Positions 27,201 through 40,400 of a stretch of 64,000 nucleotides of DNA are shown here, in pieces; within the stretch, counting starts at the first letter, position 1; each line of letters starts with the position of its first letter. The notes below the pieces were generated by a model, which did no database searches, was not told where the DNA came from, and saw only the letters and a list, made by a program, of their open reading frames with translations. Origin of the DNA: Nymphaea colorata (Eukaryota > Streptophyta > Magnoliopsida > Nymphaeales > Nymphaeaceae). The position numbers and the translations under genes were made by a program. The DNA is taken from contig NC_045141.1 in the NCBI RefSeq assembly GCF_008831285.2, forward strand, positions 25,343,315 through 25,407,314, written 5' to 3'.

Positions 27201-30200
27201 AGGCAACACAGCAGATTCCAGCAATCTTTGTGTGTGTGTATGTGTGCGTGAGCATGTGTCATATCAAAGAGATTCTAAGATACTTTTAAGGGTCTTACGC
27301 AGATTATTGTTTTCCCTGATGTTGCCAAATAACCGATTATGCAATGACACATCAACAGAACACCCATTGAAAACTCTCCAGTGTTTGTGCTCACCTTGGT
27401 TAAGGTTATTGGGGTTCACAGGCTTTCACCTCAGAGTTATAAATGGTTGGAGAGAACCATAAGTACATCAGGTTAAAACAGTACAGCCAGGTGTGCCACC
27501 GCAAGAACGGTTTCTTTGCTACCAACGAAAACGGAAAAAGTATTCAGCATAGAAATAGGGAATGGATGACCTCTGCTATAAGAATCATGCGAAATGCAAT
27601 TCTCCAATGGCCATTCAGTGTGAGACAGCTGGTCCATTCAAGATTGTAGACCTCGTTGGATCTGCAGTTAGAATATGGTATCTAAATACCATGACTATTA
27701 GTGTTATTATAGCAAACCCTTTAATAAATGTGCTTTTTCATTTGGCACCTAGGCGGCCCAGAATCTGTGCTATAGCCTAGTCAAAAGAAATACTCAGGTT
27801 CTAGGTACACCTAGATCCCGATGTAGGCATGCTTCTGTCCACCAGGAAAGGAAGAAGTATGCAAGGAAAAACATGGGAGCACAAGAGGAAACTAATGAGA
27901 AACAAAAGAGAAGCAAACATAATACAGCATTGAAATGAGTAGGAAGTGACATGGAAGTGAACACAAGCACCCAGACGCCTGTCCCAGCATCCCTCTGTCA
28001 GCCAAGCAAAAGGATAAGCATACCAGGAACCATACGAGAGCAGAATTGGATTCTAATGTGAAATGAAAGAGAAGCAAACCAAATAAAGTATCAAAATGAG
28101 TAGGAAATCACATGGAAGTGAACATAGGCACCTACATGCCTGTCCAGGCACACTTGCGTCTTTCATCAGCAAAGAATGAGCATGCAATAAACCATATGGA
28201 AGCAGAGGTGAATCTAATGAGCAACAAGAGAGAAACAAAACCAATGCAGCATTGAAATGAGTAACAACCAACAAGTGACGTGAAAGTGAATATAGGCACA
28301 GAAGCAATGCCAGGTAAATAGAAAACGAGGTGTATGGTGACTACGGTCAGATAATAAGCAGCAAAAGAAGAGTGCACAGGCACACTTGCGTCTTTCATCA
28401 GCAAAGAATGAGCATGCAATAAACCATATGGAAGCAGAGGTGAATCTAATGAGCAACAAGAGAGAAACAAAACCAATGCAGCATTGAAATGAGTAACAAC
28501 CAACAAGTGACGTGAAAGTGAATATAGGCACAGAAGCAATGGCAGGTAAATAGAAAACGAGGTGTATGGTGACTACGGTCAGATAATAAGCAGCAAAAGA
28601 AGAGTGCACATTTCAGAATCGCCAAGCTCTTCAGATATCAATAACCCCAAATAACAGCCACCAAAATCCTCTTCAAGCCAGTAATCAACTGATTTGAAAA
28701 ATGTAAATAATTATGGTATGCAGATCTTCCAAGGCTAGGAAGTCAGCACTCTTAAAAGCCGTCTTTTTTGGGACAAGTAGTATAAATCATCGAAAAAACA
28801 CTTGGTACCTGGAGACGTCTTCCAGCATGAATACCCGAAGGGATTTCAGCTCAGAAGGTTTCCACTTTACAAACTCCTGCCTCCAGTTGTGTAGAACATT
28901 AACTGGTGTAACCACAAGTGCCGTTCTAAGTCCCAGATCCACGGTTCTCATAGCAGTATAGAGAAATGCTATGACCTGTATATAAATAGGCCAAGAAAGA
29001 TATTAAGGATAGTAGCCACTGCAAAGTGCAATGTAATCTTAATATGAAGAATCGACGAGTTTAAAATGTACACATGCAGCAAACAAGAAGTGGAACATGA
29101 GTTGTTCAGCGGTACTGATCCAAACCTAAGCTTTGGACAAACTGCCGCAGGCTCTAAACGGTTATTCATTTATGCATGTCTTCTTTTCTACTATTTTTTA
29201 TGCAAAATCAGATGTTTATGGAAAGTATCAATTTTATGCAGTGGATAAGGAAACTAACACAGAAATATCAAGTACTCAACACATGCAGTTGACTTAGAGC
29301 AAAGGCATTAGTAGGGGTGAAGGAAGCATGTAAGCATTAAAACCTGTAAAGTCTTTCCAAGGCCCATGGTGTGAGCTAAAATGCAACCAAGCCCTTTATC
29401 TCCAGATTTCACCTTTCGAACAGATTGAATGCAATTTTCCCACATAAAACGTATTCCTGCAATCTGGACATTTCGAAAACTATTAATTATGTATATTCTA
29501 CACAAATAGCATGACCCTGCTGTCCTTAGACTGCAGTGAATCAAACATGACGTAAAGTCCCATATTGAAATTGAAATGTCAAACTGACATCAACAGTCAA
29601 AAGAACTACAACATATTGCCCTTTCTTCTTCAATAAGATAAACCACAATCTAGATGTAGCAACGAACCATGAAAGTATGATACCCTGAGTACTGAGTAAG
29701 CAAGTCAACAAATATTCATAAATGAGGAGCAAAATTAAAAACTCCAATTATTAGCTGATAAGAAAAAAACCTGATGTGGCTTCAAGAAGGTTGAAATGCT
29801 TGAAGGCACCCTTATAGGCTCCTCATTCTCTTCCCGGGCTACATTCACTATGTAACCGTTTGCAGCATCCCCTGTCAGTTCCTCAGCACTAATTTTAGCA
29901 TCGGACCCACTCTGATCAGATATGAATGCACTCCAGGATTTTCCCGCAATGTGCAATGACCTTATATGTTCTTGACGCTCCTAACAAAGATTCAAGCCAT
30001 GGATTGCTCAAGTAAGCAGCCAACAGACCAGATAATCAAACAAAGAAAACGGCTTTCATGGACACAATGAGAGACCTTTTCAATTGCAATTTTCTTCTTG
30101 GTTTCTTCCCCAAGTTCAGCATCATCCATAATTCTCCTAATCCTCTTCTTATGGCGTTTCTTGTTGCTGAATAAGAAAATAAACAAAAAACTTAACTTTC

Positions 30201-33200
30201 TAGTACTTGAAACTCAAAATTCTCTCAGACAAGTGCAACCAACAAACTAAGAATTGATGATAAATGAAATAAAGAAAAAAAAAACCATCAATATTATCAT
30301 ATCTGAAAGCTCACTATAGGAAACACAATGCATTTTCATTCATGAAATTTAACCGTACATAACAGGAATGGAAAACCTGAAAGTATGAAACTACCCAACT
30401 CAGTTCTAATATTACCTCATAGAAACATCAATATCTCCATTGGACAATTCAGAGCCACTTTCAGAGCATGAAACAACCAAGCTATCTGTTGTGAGGGCTT
30501 CTTTACAATCCGAGATAAGCTGTTCCAACATGCTACGGCAGCAGCAGCAGCAAACCCAACCATTAGGTTTGAGACAATCTTCACCCAAATTCCTTCTGAT
30601 ACAAATGGTACAGAACAACATTTTGCATGTTTTACAATTTATCAGATCATTGCTCCTTCCACACCATCCACAGGAACACTCAGAGCAGTCAGGATCCTGT
30701 AATGAAAGTTTGGAAGGTTAGCCATGTAAACATGAAAAGAATGCAACAGAAATAATAGTAACAGTTAAACCTTTTGAGATAACTTCACTTCAAAAGACTT
30801 TTTGCAGCTCTCACATATGATTACTTCCAAAACTGGATGCCTACGCACATCAGAAGCTTCCAGAACTTCAAAACACACAGTACAACGAAAAATTCTTGTG
30901 TGCACCGTCATGTGGACAACAGTACCCTTCCTATAATCAAGATGTGAATCGTCATCAACAATTTCCACCAGTTCTTTGCCTTGCAGACCAGGTTCAGTTA
31001 ACATCTTGGACTGACTGGTAGCATGACCAGACACATTTTCCATTTTAAAATCTATATCATCGTCACTGTCAATTATTACCATTGGGTCCTCTTTATGCTC
31101 CTCATTCTCACGTGAATGTTTCAATAAACCATTCCCAAATATAATTGGTGACGAAGAGTCCCCCAAGTCAGCAGATGTGCTGCAGCTCTTCATGCCCTCA
31201 CCACTGAGCTCACCCGTAGCACCCAAATCACCAGTTCCCCGAGAGTTGAAACTATAAGCAGAATCAGCTTCAAGCTCCAGCTTGTTAAGTTCAACACTTT
31301 GCTGCATGGTATCAGTCCAAGAAGGTTCAGTGCAAGGTTTGCAACTTTTCATAGTATTTTCAAGAAAATTACATCTGAGACACCTTCGTAGATAATATCT
31401 TAATGCAACACACTGAAGAATACATCAAGCAAGTTCAGAGACATAAAAACAGCATATACAGTCGATAAAGAGAAAAGAAAGATAGTATGCAGGTAAAGAA
31501 GAATAGACTATTTAAGCCACATAATTTGTAGGAGTCGAAAGCAAAAAAGGCCACCCAAAATATTTATCTTACAATGTTCGACAAAACAATATGCAGCACC
31601 ATTTATACATACAGACATATATACAAATAAGGACATAGGCATGTAATGTGAACATGCATGCATACATGCAGACCTACAGCAAATTGCTATTACCAACCTG
31701 CCTTTTCCGAAGATTTCTGTGCCTTCTTTGCTTCAAATGAATTTGCAGTTTCCGAGAAATATTCAAATCATCCTCTTCAACAATCTATCACCATCACCAA
31801 AACGAAGTCTCAGTATAGTACGTTAAAATATCAAAAAGGAAGACAGAGAGCCAAGATTTTAGTTCCAGAATCACATATTATGCCTCACTAAAGCTCTTCT
31901 TTTCCCTTTTTACGTAGATATTTTATCAATAAAGGTAGGGGTTCTACCACCATCAGTCCCGCTAAAAAGTAAGACCTCATGAAAAAATAAAAACAGAACG
32001 TGGTACATAATCCAATATTGTCTTTGAAATTTTAACCCAGAAATAGTCAAAAGATTATTACAATTGAAAATCACAACTATACTTCAGGAACCAAACTACT
32101 ACAAGTCCAACAACCAAGGTTCCAACTTTAGGGGAATCACAGAAACTGGAAACTTTAAACCAAGTGTTTAACTATATGTTACCATGCCGATCATATCCCT
32201 AGCTATCAGCATACAAAAAGGATTCAGAAACCGTGTTAAGGAGGAGAAAAAAGCAAGTTCTTCATCAAAATTAGGACAAACCTGAAAACTTGAAAATGAA
32301 CAACTATTATTTTCCCCACATGCATACACACATCAAGAAAAAAAATTGAGAAAAAAATTGATATAGCAGGTGGTAAATACCCATGTGTGCTTTGCACTTG
32401 CTAAGTTACTTATAGATCTTGCTTGTAACATTGAATCTCTGGAACAACTTGGCAGTAGTCCTTCATTTGTCCTCGGAGTGCAAGTCAATTTTGGGACAGA
32501 TGATTACTGAAAGTTTTCTTTTATTTGACTACATCCTACTGCATATCTAGGATGAATGTCATTTTACATGACAATGGTACGACGAGGAAGGTAGAAGAAT
32601 CAAGGAAAAGTTTCAATGATTCAAAAAGGAAACAAAGATAAAATGATCCAATAATAGAAATATTAACAAACCTTCCGGAAATTTATTTTCTGCTCATCAG
32701 TAAAACCTGTTTCTTTCTCTCCTGCAACAGCAGCATCATAAAATGGGTTTCCAGAACAACCATCAATATCATCTATTTCTTCCACCTGATGAAATGATGC
32801 AATATAAAAGGAAACAAGATAAAAATGTGAATCTACTACCCTCAGCAGATAGAAAACCTAATCAGGAAAAGAAAAGATCATCAAGATTTAGGTTTATGCT
32901 AGACGAGAACTTCCATAGAAATTGGGAACACAAACATCACAAATATGTGACAAATATCCCACATACTTAAATGCACCCATAACACAGAAGCAGGAAACAT
33001 AAAATTATTAGAAAGGAACTTTTCTGTCTCTACATTAATCATAGCTGTGCATGTTTCCATTTTTCCAACATTCATTAAGATTGGCTTGAAAAGGGGGTCA
33101 ATTTCCAATTATACATTTTCACAATGCACCCAATGTATGGAGCAACAAGACATATGTTATTTTCTTTTGCTTGATCTCCTTCACTTTACATTGTACCTAT

Positions 33201-34775
33201 TCAATGTCCATTCCACCTGCTAACAAACAAGAAATTTTTTAATTTTTTTGCCATCCTTCTTACCACTGGAAATGCTTCCCATGGTGCAGACGGATTCCAA
33301 AGTCCAAATGGAAAACATGACATGATATTACATATAAAATAAGTCAAGTTTCCTTTAAACCCTAACACAAATATCCTCACCACTTATTGCCTTACTGTTC
33401 TTTAATCTCTCGTCTTCTCAACACATGTTGTAATCCTCTGCTTTCTTTCATCCTTGGTTCTCGTCCTATGTAGAGATCCATTTGATCCTTCAAGAAGCCA
33501 CACCAGTGAATAGTCTTCTTCTTGAGCAAGTAGCTTTGATATTTTATATACAAAAAAGAATTATCACCCAAAGCTTCACCACATCATCCATCACCAAACT
33601 CAGAATATAGATGCCAGCATGTCATGTCAGCCACCAACTCCTCTTCTTGGTCAACAAAAGGTGAAGAGAAAACACACTGGTTTGAGGAAAAAAATAAGGT
33701 TGAACTTGGACCCAGTCTCCAACAGAAAAACAAAAGAGAGATTCCCCTTCCCCATACGAAAGAACGACAAATTAAAAATCCGACCATGCGTCCATGTCCG
33801 CATATTCATACAATTGCATACACATTTTTATTAAGGTTGGAAAGCTGCAAATCCTCTTTGTGGCTGGTTGAAACTATATCTCTTCCCAACTCACATAGAC
33901 CAACTATCACCTACCATCATAGTGGGTCTATTTGAAGCAATTGGACTGCAAACCGACAAGAAAGATAGAGACTAGCAATTACCAAACATGAGGCCAAATG
34001 ATGCTTTTCGCAGTATCCACATCAAATGAATCCATGCCAAGCAGGTGCAGATGAAATTTGAAGACAAATGTAAGTTTTTGGAGTAAAAGGCACAACCAGT
34101 GAAGTTGACAGCATCTGAATGTAAGTTTTAAAGGAAAAGAATACATTTGCTTCTTTCAGAAGACACAGTTATGTACTTTCTAGAGCATCAAGTCTCAAAA
34201 TGAAAATTTCAGCTATGAGATATCCACCATCAGCCACTTAATATGTCTATTACAACAGTCTAATATTGTCCTCAGCTTTTTCTTTTTTGGGAAGTTTTCT
34301 CAAATTCCAATGTAGAATGTGGATTTTCTTGAGAAAGTATCAGCGAAGATGTTGGAAGTTCTACAACTTAAACACTATAAAGAAGAAAAAAATGAGATAA
34401 TAGGTCTTATAATACTTTTTTTGCATTAATTATATAGAAACAACTAGATGTTTTCTGGAAACATAAAAAAACTAGATTAAAGATGTCACATGCTTAAAAT
34501 ATGAAGAAAGGACTTCTATGAAAGACTTGGGAAATAACAGGAATACCTTGGGATAATATTTTGATACTGATATATTCATTTTTTGTGATACATTGATAGA
34601 TTCGTTCCATAATATTTGCTGTCTTTAAAATGGCAATAATATATCGAGATATTTGTAACTATGCCTATTATGCACCATCACAAGAAAGTTATCTAAGCAC
34701 CAGCGAGCAATAATCCATAAGAGATGCCCACAGAATGAATAGAGAGAAAACACCAAAGTGCGCGCACACACACAC

Positions 34776-34815
<40 letters not shown>

Positions 34816-37518
34816 TCACCATACTACCATTGGAAAAAAAAAATAGCAATATTGAGACTATGCACCTCATTGACACCAGGCAGTTTGAGCCCCATATTTG
34901 CAGCTTCTTGTGGTGTACTAGCTAAGTATACAGAAGCCCAGTGTGCAGAGCCAAACAAATCACCCTCAGTGGATCCCCGAGGCTGGAGAAGTTCATTTAC
35001 ACAATCCCAATCCTTTCCTAAATTGTCCTTTGTTCCTTCTTCGCCATCATCAATTTTAAGCTTCTTCGCAAGAAACCCACTAGCTCCTTCTTCCAATACT
35101 TTACCATGCCGCCTAAAGCCCAGAAAAGAATAATGGTGAAGAAATAGCAGAATAGGGAAATACTTTCCACAAAGGAAGACAATAAGAAAAGCATTACCTT
35201 TTTACAGGGCGACACTCTTGCAGATAATTTTCTGCACCTGAAATTGCCTCTCTGACTTCATTAGTCATTTGGGAACCAGCCCAATGTATCCGTTTTCTCC
35301 AAGCTTCTGTGCTGCAGCCTTCTGGTGCCTGTTGCTCAATCCACTTAAAGAGACCAGGAAGGTCCACCCCAGCCCCATCAAGCTGCTCCTGGAATATCAA
35401 GAAGCATTTGCACAAAATCTTATTAGACAACTCTATAATACAAAAAACCCATCATAGTGGTGAAGCAGAAATTTTGTTAGTAATCCATATCCCAATGTAC
35501 ACACTGGTTTATTTCAAATTAAAAATTATCTTTTTCAAGGAAAGAAAAAATTTCTAACAAGAATGGCCATGACTTTAACTTTCATAAGCCATGCATGCAA
35601 CACCAACTTTTCCTATAGTAAATGAAAGGATTAGGTACCAGCACATTAATGATCACTGTGCAACAGGCTGGAACTGTCATCTTTGAGAAGCATATTAGCA
35701 GCAGGCAAGAGGGACATAAGCAACAAACTTTTTGTTTCTCATGTAAATATAGTGCCCGTTTTGACATAATATTGTTACCCTGTAAGGGTTTTTTGTCCAT
35801 TTTATCATCTGAATGCTAATGCCTTAGCAGCACAAAACTCCTAATGCCGTAGAAGATCCATAACATGCAACTCTGCTTCCATGTTATATTTTGAGGTCCA
35901 AACTTTCAAAATGGATTCACAACGATCATTTAAATTGGGATGTGTGTGTGTGTGTGTATGAAAGAGAGAGGAGAAGAGACAGAAAGAAAAAAGGAAGACT
36001 CACCAATAAGAGTGCACTCTCAGCTTCCAAATCATCGAGCACTTCTTCCCACTGCTCTACAAATGTTTTCATTTCTTCTTCCACTGCCATATCCAGCTGC
36101 AATATTTTTCAGGTGAAATCAATTGTACAAAATAAGATCTTTGCAAACAACAAAAAACAGCATAAGCAAAATGTACACTGGAAGGAAATTACATCATCTC
36201 CTTGAAGATTTCCTGCCAACTCTAACCTAACTTCATTCTCCACATGAGCAAGTGACTCCTTTTCAAGAGTTTCTTGAGCCTCTGCTGCCTGAAAATTTGA
36301 AATCACACAAAACAGATCAAGAAAAGAAATTTCTGATCATAACAGGCAGGCACATGAAACAAGGAAAGCTAAAAATATGTGTGCACACCTTACTCTCAGT
36401 TTCTAGAAGTTCTGCTATTAGTTCATCAACTTCATGGTCAGTTAATGGTACCTGAATGAAGAAATTTTAATTACTGAATCCGCCTAGTTCAAACAAAATA
36501 GACAACCAAAAAGACTGCATGTCGTTATTTCAACAAAATTCAAGCCATAACAAACTTCTTGAGGAACAAAGTGATTACAACTACTCAAAATTTCGAGCAG
36601 ACATATTGTGTAGGCTTGAGACATCTGCATCACATGATCAACCCTCTAGATGAATAACAGAAGAATGTTCCAATTATGTTCATGCGACAAGCTCCCTAAA
36701 TGTGAATTTAGTAACAGGGCTTTCTACAGCCTCCAGAAATAAAAAATAGATATCTTGAACGTTCAACCTTCAATCCCAAAAATGGACTTACATAAAGTCA
36801 TGTGCATTTTGTCTCTATTCTCTACAACAAAATATATTCATCATCTTGTCATCCTACTGAACTAGTGTGGCCCACAGTGCAATATGAAGTTAACTTGCTA
36901 ATATCACGAGAACATAGAATAGCATGACAATATAAAAGATAAAAACAAAAAAAGCGCTTTCACAGTTCCGCTTAGGAATAAAAGCATTTTATAGGGAAAA
37001 ATAAAAGGAAAAAGATGAAGACAAACGAAGCATACCTCATAATTTAATCGGTCACCACCTTCAGATGTTGTTGTTTCTTTGTCAGAATAATCAGTATATG
37101 AATCACTGGACTCACCTTCACCATCTTCAGAGATTGTCTGTTCGTCCTCTATTTCAGCAACAGATGAATCCAGCTCCATCTGCTCACATTGAACCTTATT
37201 TGTCTTGGAGTTCAAAGCCTCTATGCCACACTCCCTTCCTTCAGTTTCCTTCCTAGTTGGTTCTAGGTCCTGTTTAGCATCATTCTTCAGTGACAAACTC
37301 AATACTTTCTCCCCCATCTTAATTTCTCCAGCAGTCCTCTCCAACTCATTCTTATGTTCCAACTTGTTCACAGTTGACTTTGATAAAACCTGATCAACCT
37401 GGACTTCCACCACAATACATCCCAATTCTGCCTCTTGACGTTCCATCCTAGCCATAGTTGGCACCACTGCCTTCTGGCCAGTGGCAGTTGATTTAAGTTC
37501 CTTGTCTTCAATATCCAT
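17934..37518 (-). CDS. ATRX: ATRX/CHR20-type SNF2 chromatin remodeller
   Basis: A 1643-residue nuclear SNF2-family ATPase, the plant ATRX (CHR20) that promotes histone H3.3 deposition in heterochromatin and rDNA. Exons in order: 37518-37036, 36451-36389, 36288-36193, 36096-36004, 35388-35198, 35112-34866, 32785-32672, 31784-31698, 31412-30771, 30696-30416, 30166-30076, 29980-29771, 29463-29344, 28975-28809, 26850-26703, 25213-25064, 24955-24900, 24801-24495, 24280-24148, 21987-21926, 21642-21410, 19239-19036, 18945-18867, 18800-18502, 18309-17934; sum 4932 nt, all phases agree. Residues 1-160 are acidic; 162-360 hold the conserved plant N-terminal region; about 625-765 is the Cys-rich ADD domain (CTVC..CESC, then [12 protein letters not shown]). 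Walker A is [10 protein letters not shown] (~897-906), Walker B DEAH (~1019), motif [12 protein letters not shown], and motif [17 protein letters not shown]. The C-terminus keeps the plant [11 protein letters not shown] stretch. Catalytic motifs are intact. In-frame stop TGA precedes the ATG genomically, supporting this start. Longer than the Arabidopsis protein (about 1480). Confidence 0.93.
19558..19800. repeat. Short diverged tandem duplications in ATRX intron
   Basis: Two units of period 50 start at 19558 and 19608 (CTAATTTTCA(C/T)GGG, then CCAATATATCAGAT and GCTGTACAAAT). Directly after them a second pair repeats ATGTTAA(A/C)TTGCATTTG and ACAACATTATGA at about 19659 and 19738. It lies in the intron between ATRX exons ending 21410 and starting 19239. 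Confidence 0.7.
20791..20822. repeat. (GT)n microsatellite
   Basis: A GTGAGTGAGT run followed by about ten GT units inside an ATRX intron. Confidence 0.85.
21200..21292. repeat. (AT)n microsatellite, about 46 units
   Basis: Uninterrupted AT dinucleotides over about 93 bases, in the ATRX intron only ~120 bp downstream (in transcript sense) of the helicase-C exon 21642-21410. Array length in the assembly may be underestimated because such arrays collapse or slip. Confidence 0.97.
23974..24096. repeat. 61-bp tandem duplication in ATRX intron
   Basis: Units start at 23974 and 24035. Both read GTTTAAAG(A/C)ATGAATCC, then AGAATCAAC, and end in GCATCTTCTGAGTCCTAAAAAG; only a few mismatches separate them. 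The 24148-24280 coding exon lies 50 bp away. Smaller duplications of the same sort occur at 23480-23517 (GCATTAAGCCTCTGAAA twice) and 24293-24328 (GGCTAATCTCATAACAAGT twice). Confidence 0.9.
25673..25994. mobile_element. Palindromic MITE-like element in ATRX intron
   Basis: The ends are near-perfect inverted repeats: GAAAATATCATGATATTATC at 25673 and its complement, ending GATCATGATATTTTC, at 25994. Inside, TTTTCTGGTGATATATA and its complement TATATATATCACCAGAAAA flank an AT-rich core near 25805-25855, so the RNA or single strand could fold into a long hairpin. No target-site duplication is certain, so transposon identity is inferred from structure only. It lies between coding exons 26850-26703 and 25213-25064. 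Confidence 0.6.
27890..28144. repeat. Older ~160-bp tandem units next to the 232-bp duplication
   Basis: Units beginning near 27892 and 28052 share CTAATG(A/T)GAAA, AAGAGAAGCAAAC, TGAAATGAGTAGGAA and ACATGGAAGTGAACA with the two 232-bp copies that follow, but with many mismatches. The whole block 27890-28608 is therefore one tandem family of four units of differing age. Confidence 0.75.
28145..28608. repeat. 232-bp tandem duplication, one mismatch, in ATRX intron
   Basis: Copy 1 is 28145-28376 and copy 2 is 28377-28608. They differ by a single base that I can see (C at 28310, G at 28542). Long frames on the - strand here (up to 135 codons) are open only because the repeat lacks stops in that frame; they have no domain. 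The block lies 200 bp from the donor of coding exon 28975-28809. Confidence 0.95.
34760..34816. repeat. (CA)n(TG)n(GA)n compound microsatellite
   Basis: CACACACACACGTGTGTG followed by GT and GA runs, in the ATRX intron 50 bp from the exon end at 34866. The CA/TG halves can pair. Confidence 0.9.
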
Positions 37519-40218
37519 CTCATTAGTGGTTCAGGTGTATTAGAAAAGTAATTGTGCACAATAATCAGCAACACCAATGAATCACGGAAGTAAATCTGTT
37601 ATAGAATAGTAAAACAATCAACAAACTTCACCTCTTCATGAAAAGCAAAAAAAAAAACAACAGAAAACCAGAACTGCAGAACCAGGATGTTAGATTCTTT
37701 AGTATCAAGAACAAACAGAATAATCAGTAGGAAAGAAAAAGAATTTGAATTTTAGTTTTCCAAAATACTGAATTAGAAAGGAATGTAAACGTATGGCAGC
37801 AAAGATAAGTTTGTGGACAAAGAACCTATAACTAATTCTGCATGACCATTACAAGGAATTTCTTGGGGTTACCACTCTTAAAAATGTTCTTGTAAGCTGA
37901 ATTTATACAAAAAATATGTTGTTGGTACCAATTTACTTGCTAATTACTTTCTCCAGGGAATCTAAGATGTTCACAACCTTTGGTAGATTTTGATAGTGAG
38001 AGAGAGAGAAAGAAAATGTCAGACTTCTTTTAGAAATGCATGGGCAATATTTTATGATTTACAAATAAACACTTGGTGAACAAAGATTTTCAAACAGCCT
38101 CCTATTCATAGATAGGATTCTAAGATTCATCCATGAATGAAACAGGAGGAAAGTAGTACCATCCTCAAGCGTGTGTGTATATATATACCCATTAGCTTTC
38201 AAATAGAAGTTTTATGCCATTTTCCATTTGGATGCTCCAGTTTCATGTTCAATGAAAAATTGTTTTATAGCAAAAGCAAAAGTTTCGAGAGTTAAAATCT
38301 TTTGTATATCAATACCAAATATTCAACGTCTTCCCCAAAATTAAATCCATGCCTGGTTCTTCTCCCAGCTCAATTATGTACATGTGAAGCTTCATATACC
38401 ACAACATTTAAACAACGATAATATAGACCCAAAAAGCAAAATATTCATTGCTAGAAGCTGAAGATAATTTGGTAATCAATAAAAAAGCCAGCATTCCTCC
38501 CAAAAGCCTTTTCTTGGTTGGTGAATTAACAAAATATTATTCTTCAAAAATGGTAGAATTTAACATTGAATGATTTGCTACTCAAGAAACAAAAATCATT
38601 GAGGAAATTTTCAGAAGTAATTGTTGATGATGATTTAACTCACTTAAATACAGGTCATGTCCTCATGCAATGTGAATCATTAGGATCTAAACGAGCATGC
38701 AACAACACCAATGGAACTGGATAATCCTAATATTCTCTTATTAAGGACTTCAGTTCTAATTAATAGAAAGTACTAGTCACAGAAAACACGTTTTTTTCGA
38801 AAAAACGCAATAAATTAAATGGCCGTTTAAAACTTTAAAAAAACACATTTTTTTTAAAAAAACATTGAAAACTTTATAGTATCGTTTCTTCACGTTCTTT
38901 TTACTTTTTTCAGTTTTTTTAATGCCAAACAGTTTTTTTTTTTCATTTTCTATTTTTTGTTTGTTGCAAATCTACTTATCTTTAATGTTTGTGTTATTAG
39001 TTTCTCACTTAATTTATTTTTCCTTCATTTTTAGTCTTTAAAAAATTTTAAAAATTTACCGTATTTTTTCTATTTTTCCCTTTTTTTAAGCTCACCACTG
39101 CCGTATTATACCCGAGAAAAACCTCACCATTTAAAACTCTGAGACGTTATTTGTGAGTATGAAACAACATAACTGCTTCTCTCTTCTGACCTCCAAAACA
39201 CACATACTGGAGGAAAAGCACCAGAAAATTTGATGATAATGTGAATATTGCATTAAAACTATAGATTTTGAATCCAATTCAATGTCTTCATGCAACAAGA
39301 GGATAATCGGGGAACAGAACGAACATGGAACAACAGCAAAGAAACTGGATGGTCATATAAAAATCTTATAGAAGGGGGAAAAAAAGGGAACACTGCTTCG
39401 CTTGCTGCTGAGCTTGCCAATGCTCACAATAACTTCCAAAAAAGTAATGAACAGGGCAAACTTGTAAGATTAAAGTAATCCTATAAAAACTAAGAAAATT
39501 TCCATACATACGAACACGTATTTTCATATTAAATAATCTCATTTTGAGGCTCTTTATTGAAAGGATACATTGTTGAAAACATAAACAACATTGTATTGAA
39601 AGGTTACCACTGGTCCACTACAACGTATCAAAATAATAAATAATCTACTGACGTTAATGGACTATGGAATTTGATTGAGATTGTCTACAAATAGGGAGCA
39701 AAGCGCCTCTCTCTCTCTCTCTCTCATCTACTTGTTTACTTATTTCATAGTTATTACGTAGAACTATATGCCCTTCAATCCTCAGCTGTTTTGATATCAA
39801 CAGCTACACCACACACAACATTATGATTCAACATCCAGCTTTGTCACCTCGGCCAATGGCGCTTCACTTGTTTACAGCATCAACCGTCACTCTCTCTGTG
39901 CATCGCATAAATATTCGAAACGACATATTCATGCCATTTCTCAGCCGGCAAGGGGCATGAAGATCATTACAACTTTGCGCTCCACCTTGAATTTAAAGCT
40001 GGGAAGGACATCAGCCAGCGATCCCTAGGTTGCTCTGCGCACTCGCAAAGGAAGCGCCTAAACCCTAAAAATCAATACCGAAAGAATCCTGCCGAATTCC
40101 CCCATAATTCCACCAAACAAGCACAATCAAAATGGAGAAGCTCGCGCGACGATTCAACGGCAATTGCGGAGCAACAGTGTTAGGATCGACATAACATTAT
40201 TGTAGGAATAGCGCGTAC
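37519..40218 (-). other. First (leader) intron of ATRX
   Basis: Non-coding. The donor AG/GTACGC sits at 40218 and the acceptor lies shortly upstream of the ATG at 37518 (not resolved; a TCTGCAG occurs near 37675). It contains a dispersed AT-rich repeat at about 38785-39140 (listed separately) and nothing else recognisable. Confidence 0.5.
38785..39145 (+). mobile_element. AT-rich dispersed repeat, copy A (MITE-like)
   Basis: Shares ordered blocks with an inverted copy at 48765-49035: ATAAATTAAAT, GTTTAAAACTT, GCCAAACAGT, GCAAATCTACTTATCTTT, TAGTTTCTCACTTA and TTTTAAAAATTTAC. One end is marked by CCGTATTATACCCGAGAAAA and CCTCACC. No open frame and no certain target-site duplication, so the element class is unknown. 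Confidence 0.6.
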
Positions 40219-40400
40219 CTGAGACTCGAGAATTAGGGCACCGAAAGAGACCGGCAACGGCAGGGAGGAAGAGAGAAAAGAATCGGCTGGCTCCCGCGAC
40301 TTCAGAGAGAAACCGAGGGAGAGGGAAGGGTGATGACGGCAGCGGCGTCTGGTCTTATGGGACCAAGAAACTGGCAGTAACGCGCAGGGGAAAATTCGAT
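40219..40400 (-). other. Non-coding first exon and promoter of ATRX
   Basis: GC-rich stretch with CT-rich - strand sense, ending in a good donor (CTCGAGTCTCAG then GTACGCGC at 40218). The right limit (transcription start) is a guess. It lacks an ATG continuing into the ATRX frame. Confidence 0.45.

Noticed and set aside
28132..28609. Long - strand frames of 131-135 codons, hydrophobic and cysteine-rich
   Set aside because: They are open because a stop-poor repeat is duplicated; they lie in an ATRX intron and match no domain.
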